Shown: piece after piece, positions 35,790-49,129 of the stretch
Numbering within the stretch: position 1 is the stretch's first letter
Layout of the letters: each line of letters starts with the position of its first letter
Source of the DNA: Hoplostethus atlanticus
Lineage: Eukaryota > Chordata > Actinopteri > Trachichthyiformes > Trachichthyidae
Direction: 5' to 3'
Length of the DNA: 64,000 bases
Assembly (NCBI GenBank): GCA_034670405.1
Contig: JAXDDX010000123.1
Coordinates: 548,501 to 612,500 of the forward strand
Program-made: the position numbers and the translations under genes
The notes under the pieces: generated by a model
What the model was told of the DNA's origin: nothing
Seen by the model: only the letters and a program-made list of their open reading frames with translations
Databases searched by the model: none

Positions 35790-36060
35790 GATTAATTGTA
35801 TGACAGAAATGAGCAATGCAAGGCAATTGTGTGGTCACGCAATAACATGATAGAAATGCATTAAATGGGAACCTGCACGAAAGCCATGGCTGTACCTCCC
35901 CCTGTCAAATTGACTAAGCTGCAAATTACATACAAACGGATGTATCCTTTATATAACAGCAGTGATTTTCTCCACTTTATCCTACCTGTCAAGCTCAGAA
36001 CATCACAGGCTAATTCTTTATTAAGTGAAAGGGCATCGGGGACCAGATGATCCAATTTAA
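35790..36060. promoter_or_regulatory. Candidate conserved non-coding block
   Basis: Repeat-free, AT-rich DNA with TTAATTG, CAAATTAC, TAATTC and TTTATCC-type strings and no coding potential. Suggested by composition only. Confidence 0.25.
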
Positions 36061-36474
36061 GTACATTGGGCAGAATAGAAGACTAATTAAAACCCATATT
36101 TTTACATTATTAATTTTGGAACTTCACTTTTAATGAATGTGAAATGACAGGCCTTCCATTTATACACACATACTCTTTGGGCTGCTCAACAAGGGAATAA
36201 GAGTTGTGGGTATACTGCAGGGGCTAAGAAGAATTTTTAAATATCCATCCAGACTTCAAAGTTTGGACAAAGGTGCCTATAGCTAACTTCTGCAATGTAA
36301 ACATGACTTTTAATTGAGTTGAGTTGAACTGAAATGTTAACCAACTGTGTCAAGGTATAGAGCGTTTTGTTTATGTGGAACTGCGGTGAGGGTTGAGACA
36401 AAAAGTAATCAGGACATCTATAGCCGGGAGTGTAACCTTGTCATCTAGCCCTCATTCTTCCTCCCTGTACCTGG

Positions 36475-36531
36475 AGAAAGAGAGAGAGAGAGAGGGAGAG
36501 AGTGACAGAGTGAGAGAGAGAGAGAGAGAGG
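36475..36531. repeat. (GA)n microsatellite
   Basis: Purine-only GA tract with a few interruptions. Confidence 0.9.
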
Positions 36532-37840
36532 CACCTACATGCCGTTTAATGATGTGCCCCATTTCCACTCACCTCTGCCCAAAACCACTCCGCTTTTTTA
36601 GCAACGTCACCCTTAATTGTCCATCATGCCCTCTAATCAGACCATTAAGAACATGACCCCGTTTTAGTGCTAACTTTAATTATCTCACTGACTAGCAATG
36701 AAAAACCTGCTACGGAGTGAAGCAAGTCTATATGGTTTCCATCAGTGTAATGGTTAAAACGTGAAAGGCAAAGTGTCCCACACACTAGGGCAAAAATAAA
36801 TGGTTTGGTATTCATTAAAGTGAGTTCAATGCATGATATTACAAGAAAACATGAAATGAAGTGAAAAAAAATGAAATGAATGGGTGGCTAAAGTGTGTGA
36901 GAAAATATTTCTGAATTGTATTGAAAAGGGGGTAGTTGGGTTTTTTGCGCACACCCTTTGTAGAAATGGTTCTCTCTACGCAGTTTTCATTCCCTGCAGG
37001 CTCACGCATCCTCACATCCACAAATAGGCACAAGTCATAGGGCAGTGAGTTTGTAAAATTGAGTCAAATATACAAACAGCGATATTTAATGGCGTTTCTT
37101 TTTTAACACCAAGTGACCCCTGCATGGAAACAGATCTTTTTTATTTCTCCGGTTTCAGGAAACTCTTGGAAGGCAAAAGCAACATCCTGAGTTGGTGAGG
37201 AGACAGGAGAGGTGCTGACATGCCGACAGGCAGGGGATCCTGGGAAAAGCCACAGACAGGAAGAGCCTGACTGACTTTGACCCCCGAGGTCAAGGCTGGG
37301 GGCTCGGCAACTGAAAGATGTTTCCAAGCCACACACAAACTATCATAGAGTTTTACAGGAAATAGCTTGGAAATACTGTATGCTGTGAAATGTGGGAGAT
37401 CTTTTTATTGCTTGCTCTTTTGTTTTGCTCTCTGTAACATAAAATGAATTTTGGCCCAGAGCTATATTTGAGATAATTGTTTGAGGGTAGCAGTGTATAA
37501 TTGAGTTGAGTGCAAGTACATTTCTCCTCTTTATAATGTGAATAATGTGTATTTTTTCAGTCTGTGGATCAACTGTGACTAATAGAATTATAGATCATGG
37601 GGAAACATGTAGTTTTAGACTGGGACAAAAGCATAACGTTACTCTCTTGCTCCAATTCCAGACATGTGTTTTGAATAGAGTGGAGTAAGGTTTCTGTAGT
37701 TTTTCAGGCTTTGTGTGGTAAGTCTCCACAGGCCCTTTACAGTTAAACCAAATTGGGTGAGGAGATTGTCCTTTCCCCAGTCTGGCAGAAGGACCCATAA
37801 ATCAAGGCATCCATCGTTTGTCACACCTCTGTCTCCACAG

Positions 37841-39279
37841 TTCTTGGCTCGGGCCCACCGTGTTCCAACTCTGAGTTTTTATGGCACAAACGTATCCATC
37901 AACCCCACCGAGTGGCCGCCAGCCGCCAAGCCGCCTCAGCGATCGATGGGTGCGATGTACCCTCCCTCTCAGCCTGTGTGCAGCTCTCTCTGCGTGGGAA
38001 GGGGTAAGAGGAACCTCATTTTAGCTGGTTTTAGCCTGGGGCCACTACTGTGATTTTACCCCATGCTCCTGGCCTGACGTCATTAAAGATGCATGATGAT
38101 GGATACCATGAAGTCAACCTCTCCGAGGGGGTTTTGAGGTGGAGAAAGAAAAAAAAACCTTGCTTGTTTTTTAGATCACACTAAGAATAAATCAAGACTG
38201 TTTAAATGTAGAGGTTGCAACTGGATGCATGTGACTAATCTTTCAACGCACATCAGAAGAGAGAGTAGTCAGTTGTTTAATGGTGAGGAGGCGCGCTCTG
38301 ACCAGTTGGTGGTGCTCCTGTCACAGTGATTTCATCTTCGGCACTCAGTGAATTAGATAAATACACTGTTGGTTGTTACCAAACTGGGCTTGGAGAAATA
38401 GAAGACAATAATGCAGATTTAGATTTCATATCAAGACCTTGCTTGAAAAATTGTTTCTCTCCCTCTTCTTTTGCAATAGAAACTTGTGTTTGCTGTTACT
38501 AATTTTAGATTCTTTCACTCATAATATGATCCCCATCTTCTCCTCCCACTACAAGTGCATGTTTATAAGATGATGGAGGATATTCATGAGGCTCTACTAC
38601 ACCACAATTTACGTTTTGAAGAATTAAGAAAAAGGAGATCCATATTCATATGCATGTGCAATTCTTCCAATCGTACAATTTCAGCATAGCATTAAAAGTT
38701 ATCGACTTTTCTCCATATGTACCACGCATACTAGAATATTTCATCTTGGATTTGCTTCTTGAGGTGTGTAAGTGTCCAAGTCTCAAATACTAATGCAGTA
38801 AATGTGGTTGTGTGTGTGTGTGTGTGTGCATGTATGGTCATTGAGTATGTGTGGTGCCTGTGAAGAATCTGTGTGTCTCCAAAGGGAATGACAGGGGAGA
38901 CATTTGACAGCTGCGCTCCTCAGGTTCAAAGGTCATGTCAAGTCCTGGATGAGCCCAAGGTAAAATGCTTCACAGGGCCCGCACCGGTCAATGGGTATCG
39001 TTTGCCTCAATAGCAAACAGGGTAGCGGTAATAGGACCTCAGTCATGTGTCAGCGTCTGGAAGAAAAGTCAAATACCATGAGGCCACATTTATAACCTCC
39101 CAAAACAAGAGGAAAAGTGAAAAGATTGAACTTTTAAACTCCCCAATTTATAGCTTAAAGGTGTCATATGCACGGTAAACTCTCTAGGTAGCATCCATTA
39201 TCAGTCAACACTTCTCTCTTTCACTCACTCTCTTCTCTTCTCTCGCTCAATTTCTCCGACCTCCCCTTCACTCCCTCCA

Positions 39280-39315
<36 letters not shown>

Positions 39316-39478
39316 AGCTCTAACTGCAGTTTCTAGCATCAGCCTTAACCGGCGCGGTCCGTTGCCGTCCCTGCTGGGGAGTAGAATCCAGCCCTCACTG
39401 GAAGACCCTGAAATAAGGCCTTTATCAGCCAACCCCACACTGTATCAGGGGGCCCCCCGCTCCTCCGGCAGCCTCTGA
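37841..39478 (+). CDS. 3' end of an unidentified gene: internal exon plus terminal exon
   Basis: Exon A (37841-38003) has a good acceptor (CTGTCTCCACAG) and donor (G/GTAAGA). It opens in frame TTC TTG GCT and reads FLARAHRVPTLSFYGTNV...PVCSSLCVGR. It ends in phase 1. Exon B begins at 39318 after a 30-base CT tract and CAG. In the matching phase it encodes 52 more residues (LTAVSSISLNRRGPLPSLLG ... PRSSGSL) to TGA at 39476-39478. A 3'UTR of about 440 bases ends at a canonical poly(A) signal. The exons are GC-rich and CpG-containing relative to the surrounding AT-rich DNA. I do not recognise the protein. It is Ser/Pro-rich with no visible domain, so a lineage-restricted protein or a spliced non-coding RNA are both possible. 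Exon A is also open in a second frame, which ends soon after the junction. Upstream exons are not established. Confidence 0.4.
39284..39312. repeat. (CT)n tract acting as polypyrimidine tract
   Basis: An uninterrupted CT microsatellite directly before TTTCAG, the acceptor of the terminal exon at 39318. Confidence 0.85.
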
Positions 39479-39915
39479 TGTGAAGGAGAGATGGACAGAG
39501 CTCTGTGGTCCTCTGGTCGAGCACCAGAACAGGATTCAGCCCATTGTACCATTCAAATTAAGCAGGCATCAAAAGGGAAGAGGAAGCTGTTGTTGATGTA
39601 TTGTCTCGTGTTATTTTAACCGGCTTAACTCAAGCCTCTTCATGGTGGAGTGTTGTGGCGCTGGATGCCGATGATGATAAGTGGTGGATTCTCTGTTAAG
39701 ACTGCTAAGCTGCTGTGCTGGCTGAACGGGGCTCTGGCTCCACTGGCTGTCGCTGTGGCTGATTTTGGCTGTGGTTGAACCATTTCAATAGGTTACCAAG
39801 GATTTATCCAGTCAAAACCGCTGACTTGGCTGTCCATGTACAGCTTCTTCATGTCACCAGAGGGACCCCTGTTTATTTCATAATGCTGACATTTTTTTGA
39901 GACGATGCGATGAAA

Positions 39916-39921
39916 AATAAA
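39916..39921 (+). terminator. Poly(A) signal of the unidentified gene
   Basis: AATAAA lies 438 bases after the predicted stop codon. It is the first canonical hexamer after that stop. Confidence 0.5.
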
Positions 39922-41389
39922 GTTCAACAGAACAACACACACACAAAGAGAAACTTTCAGTGAGTTACTCAGTTTTAGAACTGTAGACTGCAGAATGAAT
40001 GTTTTGAGGTTACAGAAACTTTGTCATTTTTTTCAATAAATTAAAAAGCTATTTAGGTTTCCAAAGTGTTGTAATAATGGTCTTGTGGTGCTTCAGATTC
40101 AGAACAAACAGTCTTTATTTTAATAACGACACCAATAACATGTAAATAGGTGCTATAAACACACATGTGAGGGGAAATATGTTTTCCATAATCTTGAATT
40201 ACAGGATTTTATTTACTGGCCCGGTAAAATAATCACCCTGTAAAGGCAGTTCTGTCAGCTCAGAGTACTTGAATAGCTCTTTCCATTCTCCGCTGAAAGC
40301 TGTCTATTTAATTTCTCTCTTCTGTCCTCAGAGCAGTAGCTATTAAGTGCCTTCATATGTCAAGGCAGTGACACCTCCTCCATTCTCTTCAGCTTGTTTA
40401 AGCGTGCCCCTGCATTGTTGCCCGTCGTGCTTGACGTGTTAATAGCTTAATAACGTAATCTGGCAAATAATGACACCTCATCACAAAGGCTGAGGCCAAA
40501 TGTTTACAAGGGAAGCTGTAATGTATGATGACAGTAATCTGAATAAAAATGAATTTACTGGCATCGTCTCATTTGCAGTAAATTTTCACTTCTTCCATGC
40601 ACAACTGATGCTCCGCGGACACCTTCCTCCTCTCTCTAGCTGTCTCATTACCCTGCCTTTCAAGTGGTGGGAGAAAGAGAGAGACAGAGAGAAAAGAGAT
40701 GGAGAAAGGGTGAGAGTGTGATAGAAAGAGAAAGAGGGGGGGAGAGAATGGGATAAAGAAAAAATATAGAGAGGGCAAGGAGGAGATAGGCACTGTTAGA
40801 GCTTGTTATTTTCAAAGCCATTTTCTTCTCTATTGTTTGCTGCGGAACAGGAATAAGGAAAAAAGAGGAAGTTCACACTGATTTCAAAAAGTCTCACTTC
40901 CTTTTTGACAGATGTGGTGTCAGCTTTGCTGTTTAATTAAAAGGAAATGGAGGTGATGATTGCAACACAGACGTGATGTGATATGATAATGTATTTACAA
41001 TCATCAAGATGATCGTCATTAAGGATGTGTCAAGGACGAATTCATTGTGGGATTTGGGGTCCTGAGCTGTCAAGTGTATTTTTCTGAGGCTGTTGTGAGA
41101 TTGTCAGGAGGATGCTGTGACTATGACAGTCACAATTAATAATTTGCTAAAAGAATATGATTGAGTTTTATATTCAGTTTTGTTGTGGCGATTTCCAAAA
41201 CCCCAGAACATTTATAGCAGTCGTGCCAACTACATAAATACTGTTTCATGAAGGCCCCGGAAAGACCGCAGCAACAGACAGAAATACCCTTGATACATAT
41301 ATGAGATCCTAATATTAAACGACTTTGAATTATTTTATGGGAGTCAGCTTTAATTCTTCATACGAGATATATACTGAAGGTTCATCAAA

Positions 41390-41610
41390 ACAAATTGCTC
41401 GATTTTGACAATTACCGGAACAATCACACACTTCTTTTGCTGCACCTGTTTCAAAATGAATAATTTGAAGTCATTTTAATTGCTTATGTGACAGCTAATC
41501 ATCAAGGCATTAATTTATTTATCGAGCTTCGTTTGAACTTCCTCCTCAGTGATAACATATCCAGCTTTACTCTCTAGAGTAACAAGATACTGATTAAACT
41601 GTAGCAACCT
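41390..41610. promoter_or_regulatory. Candidate conserved non-coding block
   Basis: AT-rich, repeat-free DNA with AGCTAATCATCAAG, TTTTAATTGC, TTAATTTATTTATCG and GACAATTACC strings, which are homeodomain/TALE-like motifs. Suggested by composition only. Confidence 0.3.
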
Positions 41611-42428
41611 CCTTCAGTATTATGCAGATGCCGAGGAGTGAGCCCTAGAGTGGCTGCAGTAATAAGATGCATGATCCACACTAAATCGAGATGAACCATG
41701 CCATGGTCATAGGAATGAAATACCCATTTCAGGAAAAATAACTTGTTGATCTAATCTCAGCCTTACAACTAAAATTGCTACTTGCAGGAGATTGATGTCT
41801 CGTGTAATTGTTAACGTTTTCAGTGTCGAGATTTCAAATGTCATGCCTTTAATCATAATACTTTTTCCATTAAGTGAACCAAAGCATACTTTAAAATTTA
41901 TGAACATTGGGATAAACCCCAAAAGACGAACTTGACAATGTTGAGTTATGTGAAGAACACAGAAAAGTGAGGAACATCTGCCCTAAACTCTCAGAGAAGC
42001 GGAGCATTAGCCTGAATGTTTCTAGCTGCTGGTGGCTCATCTGCAGTTGGTGGTGTGCCGGGATTGGTGCGATGGCTTTGGGGAAATCAGCCACTGTTCT
42101 CTCTCTCTGGGTCCCAAGCATGGCCATTAACTGACTGCCAGCAGCTCTGGGAAGAGGAACAACAGATGCCAGCAACTGAAAAGCCTCCAGCTCTTCAGCT
42201 AAACCAATCCCAACTGAGTCGGGACGGGCCTCTGTAGATTTTTGGACATACAGCGAACAAATGTGGACATGAAAGGGGGAAGAGGAGGGCTGTTCTGGAG
42301 GTAAAGATTTGTTAACCCTCTTGAACTTGACAAGAGACGGGACTGAGGCACAGATTAGCCCTCTCAAAGCTGGCTTTTGCAAAAGGTTGCCGTGTGAATA
42401 TGTGAATGGTACAGTGTAGTGTTGTTTG

Positions 42429-42450
42429 CGTGTGTGTGTGTGTGTGTGTG
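42429..42450. repeat. (GT)n microsatellite
   Basis: About 11 GT units followed by degenerate GT-rich sequence. Confidence 0.9.
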
Positions 42451-44712
42451 CACATGTGCGTGCGTGTGTTTAAACAAACATGCATGTCTGTGTTTCCTTA
42501 TGCAAGTACGTACAGTAGTAATGACACAGGCACATCAAATGATATGTAATTACAGTGAGGAAACCATTTAATTATGTTGTAATTACATTTTACTTCTCTG
42601 CCATTACAATATCTATTCCGCAGCAAAAGATTTCTTTTCATTTGATGTCAGTAGATGTCATTCATGCTTTTTTGGCATAATATGGCACAGCTACACCGCA
42701 GCTTAACTTTCATTTTCCCCAGTGAGAAGGGAAAGTCCCCCACATGTTCAACTGATTTAAACTCCTTGTCTTCTGACTGCGAATGCCCAGATAAACTCAA
42801 AAAGGTGCTAATGCTAACCGTAGCTGCAGAGGTCATGTATTTGATATTTGAAGACACATGAGACGAGTCATAAGATGATGACCACATCAAGCTTCTGAGC
42901 AACAAGAAAACGGGGGGAGAAATGACAGGATGGTTGGAGAAAAAAGTGGAGGTGGAGTGCGGGGTGGGGGAGCAAGAAAGCACAAAGCCTGGGTAAACAC
43001 AGCTAGGTCTGCATCTGGAACCAACTAAAAAGATGCTTAATAATGCAGAGCCGTGCAGGCGGGCCCTGTGCAGCTGTTGTGTGCGCAGGACCATGAAAGA
43101 CTCTCCATCTGACAGCTGGCTCCATCTAGCTGGCTCCATCACCCTCTCTCTCTCTTTCTTTCTCTCTCTTGCTCCCTCTCTCCTCTGTGGTCCAGAGTGG
43201 CAAGGAGACAGCAGATTAGGGATTAGCCAATCCCTGCCATCCTCATCTGTCCCATCTGCCTGCCAGCCAGCCAGCCAGGCTCCTGATACCAGGGAGAGAT
43301 GGGACATTACTGGGAAAAGTGAAAAAAAAAAAAAAAGTGAGCTAACAGGGGAGACAGAAGAGAACTGGGGGAAGCAGGGAGAACTGGGACAGAGGATGTA
43401 CCCTGAGTGGGAGTTTGGTTGTGAGAAGAGGGTGGGTGTGGAAAATGTGAATGGAAAGAGAGGACCTGACTAAGACAGACGCAGACACACGTACGTACAG
43501 TTAGGGGAATAAAAGATTAGAGACCTCACCCTTTCAATGAACTTCAGGATACTTTAACAATTTAAGTCAATGCCATGATACATGCCATGATTCTGCAATC
43601 TCATGAAACATTCAAAGAACCTGCCACTCTGAATATTCAACAACTTTTTCAGTGTACCAGTGTATCTTAAGGCTCGACTTTCAAGATACACGCGGTGCAT
43701 GAATGTACATTATTTTCTCTGCTGAAATTTCACCTGAACAAAGCTGGCACCCTTTTATAGTTGCTAAAAATACACCCCTTGTATTTTGTCTCGGTATCAA
43801 AGAGACCACTTGTCTTTTTAATAATCTGCCAACTCACATTTGGCAGAGACCAGAAAGCACACTCAGAGAAATAATTGCTGTTATCTGTTAGAGTCAATAA
43901 AACCTCTACAACTGCACTGTTTGAGAAAAGAGTATGCTCCTCGCCATGTGTTCCCTTAAACGAAGTTCCACTAAATGATTTAGATACACACTCGCTAAGT
44001 ATCTGCTTATACATTATGAGTGTAATAAGCTGCAGGCAATCGCAGGCTATTGCAAGCATTACTCTTTGGACAAAATAACAAGCATACAAACTCTATACAT
44101 ATCTGGCTTTGAGCCAAAAACACAATCCACATATTGGCACTTTTGTCCCTTTCCATTCAATGTACATTTTACAATCCTTCACACATCCATCTTTCACAAC
44201 GGGACCCTGTAAGTGTATTCACAGTATATTTTCAACAGCTAAGTGAGCAATATCAGGTTGCAGCAAACATTATAGCCCTTTTTCATATTATAATAACGAT
44301 TCAAACTTAAGGGACCAAGTTCGGCTCGGCGCCAAGGGAATAAAAAAAAAGTTCGCTCCTTTTCCTCTAGAAAGGCACCCGGTAGCTTAACAGGCCCTCA
44401 GCTCCAGTACCTGGTTCCCTCTGTGCACACCTTTAAATCACACCCAGGATAGTTGCCTTGTCAAAGCTCTCTCAGTGAGCCAGGCATCTGAGAAACATTA
44501 AAACACTTCCTCATGCAAGCCCGAGCCTCCCACAGGGCAGCGAGCAGGAGCAGAGCCTTTCTCTCAGGCCCAGCATCCGGGGAGGATACTGCTCAGTACC
44601 GCTTGGAAAGTCCCAGCTCGGACAGCGGTGGTTAATATTTTAATAGCCTACGGCTGAGGCAGTTATCATCCAAGTGTATTCTTGTTGGTGGATTTAAAAA
44701 ATCCACTCTCTC

Positions 44713-44737
44713 ACTCTCTCTCTCTCTCTCTCTCTCT
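44713..44737. repeat. (CT)n microsatellite
   Basis: A CT tract followed by TTTCTCACAG, which resembles a splice acceptor; no exon could be supported after it. Confidence 0.85.
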
Positions 44738-45353
44738 TTCTCACAGTTAAGAACCCGATTTGAGTTTTTAATTATTCTTTTTTGAATTCCCCAACCAGCT
44801 CTCCTCTGTTCTTTTTCATTTGTGCTGTGCAGTTTTTCCAAGACTTGTACCCAGGGAATCCCTGACAGTGTCCTACTTAACTTTTCACTTTCTTTCCTGT
44901 GATTTCTTCTTTTTTTTTCCGGTTTGAGGGACTATTACTGATCAATCCACAGCTTCTCTCCAAACACCTGCGTTTATATTGATCAGTCATCCGCTTTCTC
45001 TCCTTTTGAACTGAAGGGAAAACTTGTCAGCACAGGTAAAAGTGATCAAATCCCCTTATGAAGCCACAGCTCTGTACTGTGAAATCCTTTACTCAGGAAC
45101 CATGTTTGCCTGCAAGTGCTTTGGAGTTCAATGGGCACCACAACTGTTTCTACAATTGAACTGGTCTCTCAGCGCAACTTTGCCACAACTTTTGTTGTTT
45201 CCAGTAATCAGCATTCAAAACACCTAAAGTGTATATGGAAGTGCTACATAGTACACTTGTGTTATTTTAAACAAGCTCGGAAATAGAGGTGAGACAAAAA
45301 CAGAAGGGGAGAGAGAGAAAGAGACATCTACATGCTTATGTGTGGCTTACATT

Positions 45354-45354
<1 letters not shown>

Positions 45355-45389
<35 letters not shown>

Positions 45390-45534
45390 TGAACATTTGT
45401 GTCCATGCAAATGCAGGTCTACAGGTCTCTTTCTGTGTGTGTGTGTGTGTGTGTGTGCGCGTGTGTGTGTGTGCGTGCATGTGTGCACCCACATCTGTGT
45501 GTGTGTCTGTGTGCGTGCGTGTGTGTGTGTGTGG
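45355..45534. repeat. Cluster of (GT)n microsatellites
   Basis: A pure GT tract at 45355-45388 and further GT/GC-alternating tracts from 45434 to 45534. Confidence 0.95.
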
Positions 45535-45699
45535 CTGCTCTGAGCTAGCCGTCAGCACAGCCTGCAGGGAAGGGGCCAGGGTTACGGCATCAGCTGCAAG
45601 CAGGAATGAGAATGGCTGAGAGTCAGACAGACACTGCCGTGGGTTATTATGTTTGAGTCAGACCATGCACTCCTGGGAACACTGAAAATATTGCTGTTA

Positions 45700-46250
45700 C
45701 AGTTGTAACATTATCACAACAGAATAAATAAGAGGCGGACCGGGATACCCTGCGAAAGATTCAAAAATATGTACGGGGCCGAAAGAAATCCGGGAACAAT
45801 TAATTACATAAATCTCATCATAGCGCAGCATCTCCTCTTAATTGAAGTACGCTAAAAGCAGTGAGTGCTTTCAAAATTGAGAGGACGGGTCAATCCGAAC
45901 CTCTGCACCTCCATAATGAAAGAGAAAAAGGAAGATAATAGCACACATAACCTCAAGCAATTAAAGGGCTCTAGAATGTGGTGAACAAGCTTTGCCCTCT
46001 TGGACACTGTTGACCCACAGTGCCCAACAAGGTCCCCTGGGAAATAAGCACTTATTAAAAATGGAAGAACAGCCACAATCCCGCCGAGGCTGTAATATGC
46101 TATAGAGTAATTTAATTCTACTTACATGTATCACTTCAGCCCCCGCGCCGAGTATGAAGCAATTCAGCATTTCATTTGACAAAATATGACCTGTCAAGAG
46201 ACTGAATAATAACACCGGCAGATCAGATGTGTGGATACGGGATACAGTCT
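45700..46250. promoter_or_regulatory. Candidate conserved non-coding block
   Basis: Complex, repeat-free DNA with AACAATTAATTACATAAATC, CTTAATTGAAG, CAATTAAAGG and TTTAATTCTAC strings. No coding frame. Conservation is inferred from composition and is untested. Confidence 0.35.
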
Positions 46251-47325
46251 TGTGGATGGTTCCAGAAAAAAGGTCCTGCCATTCATGAAGAGGGTATCTC
46301 TACATAATTGTCATTTCCTCTGCTATCTTGAAATACATTGCAGCTTACAATAAAAAGCAATACATAAAAAGCCTCATCTACTTAAGGGATTATTTTGAAA
46401 GTCTCTCTTTACCCTCCGACAGACTGATGAAACACACTTCCATGCTTGATTTGATCATCCCTCATAAAGGGAAAAAAAAAGTATACAGCGGAATCACAAG
46501 TCCTGGCATGGGTTTGGGAATATTGGTTGTACCCTTCTCAAGAGTCAGTAAAATCCCTTGGTATGGTTGCTCTTTCTTTGTGCTGTGTAGCTTCATTGCA
46601 AATAAACATACTGTCTGTTATTGTTTTCCCATAAGAACCTCAGAGTTAAAAAAGTATATTTTTTCTTTTGCTCTTCAAAATGAAATACAGGTCAGTGTCC
46701 TACATAAGTTTGCTGCAGTTTTGAAAACATTTCTACAGCATTTTCTACATTTAAAGTGTGAGGTTGCATTTTCAATAAATTTTGAAATTCAGTATGAATG
46801 TGTTTTCATTACACAAAACTCGTATTATGCTGTACTCTGCCCCAAGTAGATAATGATAATTGATATTTGTATACATTTAATATGATGTTGGTAAAAAAGG
46901 GCTCAATGTAAGCATGAATAAAGCAGCTGCTGTGGGGGAACAATTTGGGACGTCTGATTTTCTCTGTGGGTGTTGAGATGAATAAAAAAGGCCCTTCTTG
47001 AGCATGCATGTGTGGTTGTCTTTGGGAGAGGGGCCATGCCCTGTGGACAGATAAAGGAGTGATAGGACACCGGGGGATAGGGCAAGGACACGTGGCGGCC
47101 CGCCCCTGGTCATTGGTGACAAGAGCAGGGGGACGTTAAACACACACACTGGGCTGACTCCACACTTTGATTTAGCGCTTTTGCTTAATGTTGGAAAGGG
47201 GGGTTACAGGGGCCCACTGGAGATGGGATCAGCAGATCTCACGACTGTCGTCATAAAGAAGCCTGCGGAGGGCTCAAACCTCGACTCTGATGCACAAGCC
47301 AAGCTAGTATGCGTGTGTTTTGCGC

Positions 47326-47327
<2 letters not shown>

Positions 47328-47360
<33 letters not shown>
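47328..47360. repeat. (GT)n microsatellite
   Basis: About 16 GT units, preceded by GC-alternating sequence and followed by a GA tract. Confidence 0.95.
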
Positions 47361-47362
<2 letters not shown>

Positions 47363-49129
47363 CGAGAGCGAGAGAGAGAGGGTGGTCCATAGACCATAGA
47401 GAACAATACACAAAGGGCATTTAGTGATTCCATATTGATGCTCTGTAAATGGCTTAATTTGTCTGAAGACACACAGCAAAGGCAATCAGTCGAATGATGT
47501 GGTGAAAATTGTATTGACTCAAAACAAATCATCTAATACATATTAATATTAAATGAATAACCCATTAATGGATGCATCAGACAAATCATAATACTGTGTC
47601 ATAATTAGATTTATGGAATAATGGAAATATTGTGCAGAGCTTTGATACAGATTATCCAACTTTCATCCGTAAAAGTCTTGTAGGTGCAGGTAAATAACCT
47701 CTCCTTTTTTCCAGCTAGTTACTCTCACTGTGGGCTGGGAGCTGATCTCTGCTCCAGACACTTTCAAGTCTACTTAATGTAGCCTACACAGGCTTCACAG
47801 GCTGTTTCATGCTCTTATGGAAAACAGGCCTTTGAAATCCCTCAGCAGCCCAATCTTAATCTCATTTGTGAATATGAGCTGAGCCACGACAGGACCAGGA
47901 ACATCCTCGTCTTCCTAAAGCACCGTTTCATTTGTCAGGAGATTTGGGGCGGTTGACACTAGAGGAGTGATTTAATTGATTTTAATCACACACCTGAGAT
48001 AGGGAGAGCGAGGGGGCTGCCCTTAACGATTATTCAGAGGGCCCATCCCATGCTGTATCTCTCCTCTCAGCCCCCTGTTTGTTTTGATACATCAGCATTT
48101 TGATGGATAGGACTTAGATTATGAACTTAAAAAGCAGTCTGGAATTTTAAATATGACCTTGGACTTAATATGCCAATAAGTGGAATAAAAACATTGTCCA
48201 TCCGGGGAAAGTGCATCAGAGTCTGGTGTACTTTGGTAAAAAGCTTTTCACAAGCAACTGCATTATATATGGATTTTCTATTTCCAAATGTTGCCGTCAG
48301 CTTCCTGACAAAGTTGACTTATTATCTCCAGTCGACTGTCTACTCAATGTTTAACGGACACACACTGTGAAAACGTTCCACAGGCAATGTTCAACTTTGT
48401 ACCGCTTAAAGATGAATTTTTCCCTTTTGCCTCTTCAGGAAGTCGGAGCATTCTCCCTTCTCCCTCCCTTCAGCGTACCGCGGTAATTTGTTATGAAAAT
48501 CTAGTCCAAGAGCAGAGGGGGAAAGCAGGACCACGTTGTTGCAAGCCATTAGTTGGGAGGACTGTTTAGTGAACAGTATAATGCAAACCAACCCAGAAAA
48601 AGAGAGTGGAAAGCAGCCTGGGGAGACAGATTTAAATATGTAATAAACTAATATTTCATTTATTTCCCTCACATGGGAACCTGACCATTTAGCTGCAGCA
48701 TCAGATCAGAACCCCACTCCTCTAATGAGTGAAGCCACAAACTGACATGTTTGAAAATATGTGAAAATATATCTGCTAATATATCTGCTAAATATTATAG
48801 GATACAATTCATTTGTGAGTATTTTATTTTGTCTAATTATTTTCTCTTTAAGAGTTAGAATTATCTTTAAGTCATGTATTTGTAAGATTGTCAATCACTG
48901 GTTTGACTTAAGCATTTCAAAAAAAAAAAAAAAAAAGTTATATGATTTTTACTCTGTATTTTGTGGTTTATTTTGCCCTCATTCCTTCATTCAAGGCATT
49001 TCTCTAAGCCTCCTGTTAGAGATGCACTGTGGAAGCTTGTATTTCATTATCTGATTTTTCCAGTCTTTTCTGTTCCGTGTAGAATACAATGGCATTCATT
49101 CTTGATGAGGTTGCTGTCACTTTTAATTT

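Noticed and set aside
41891-42382. 163-codon open frame, - strand
   Set aside because: No motif recognised and no supporting gene structure.
42648-43307. Longest open frame in the window (219 codons, - strand)
   Set aside because: No recognisable domain, a basic low-complexity stretch from a CT/GA tract, no splice or promoter context, and a translation dominated by Ser/Leu. Most likely chance.
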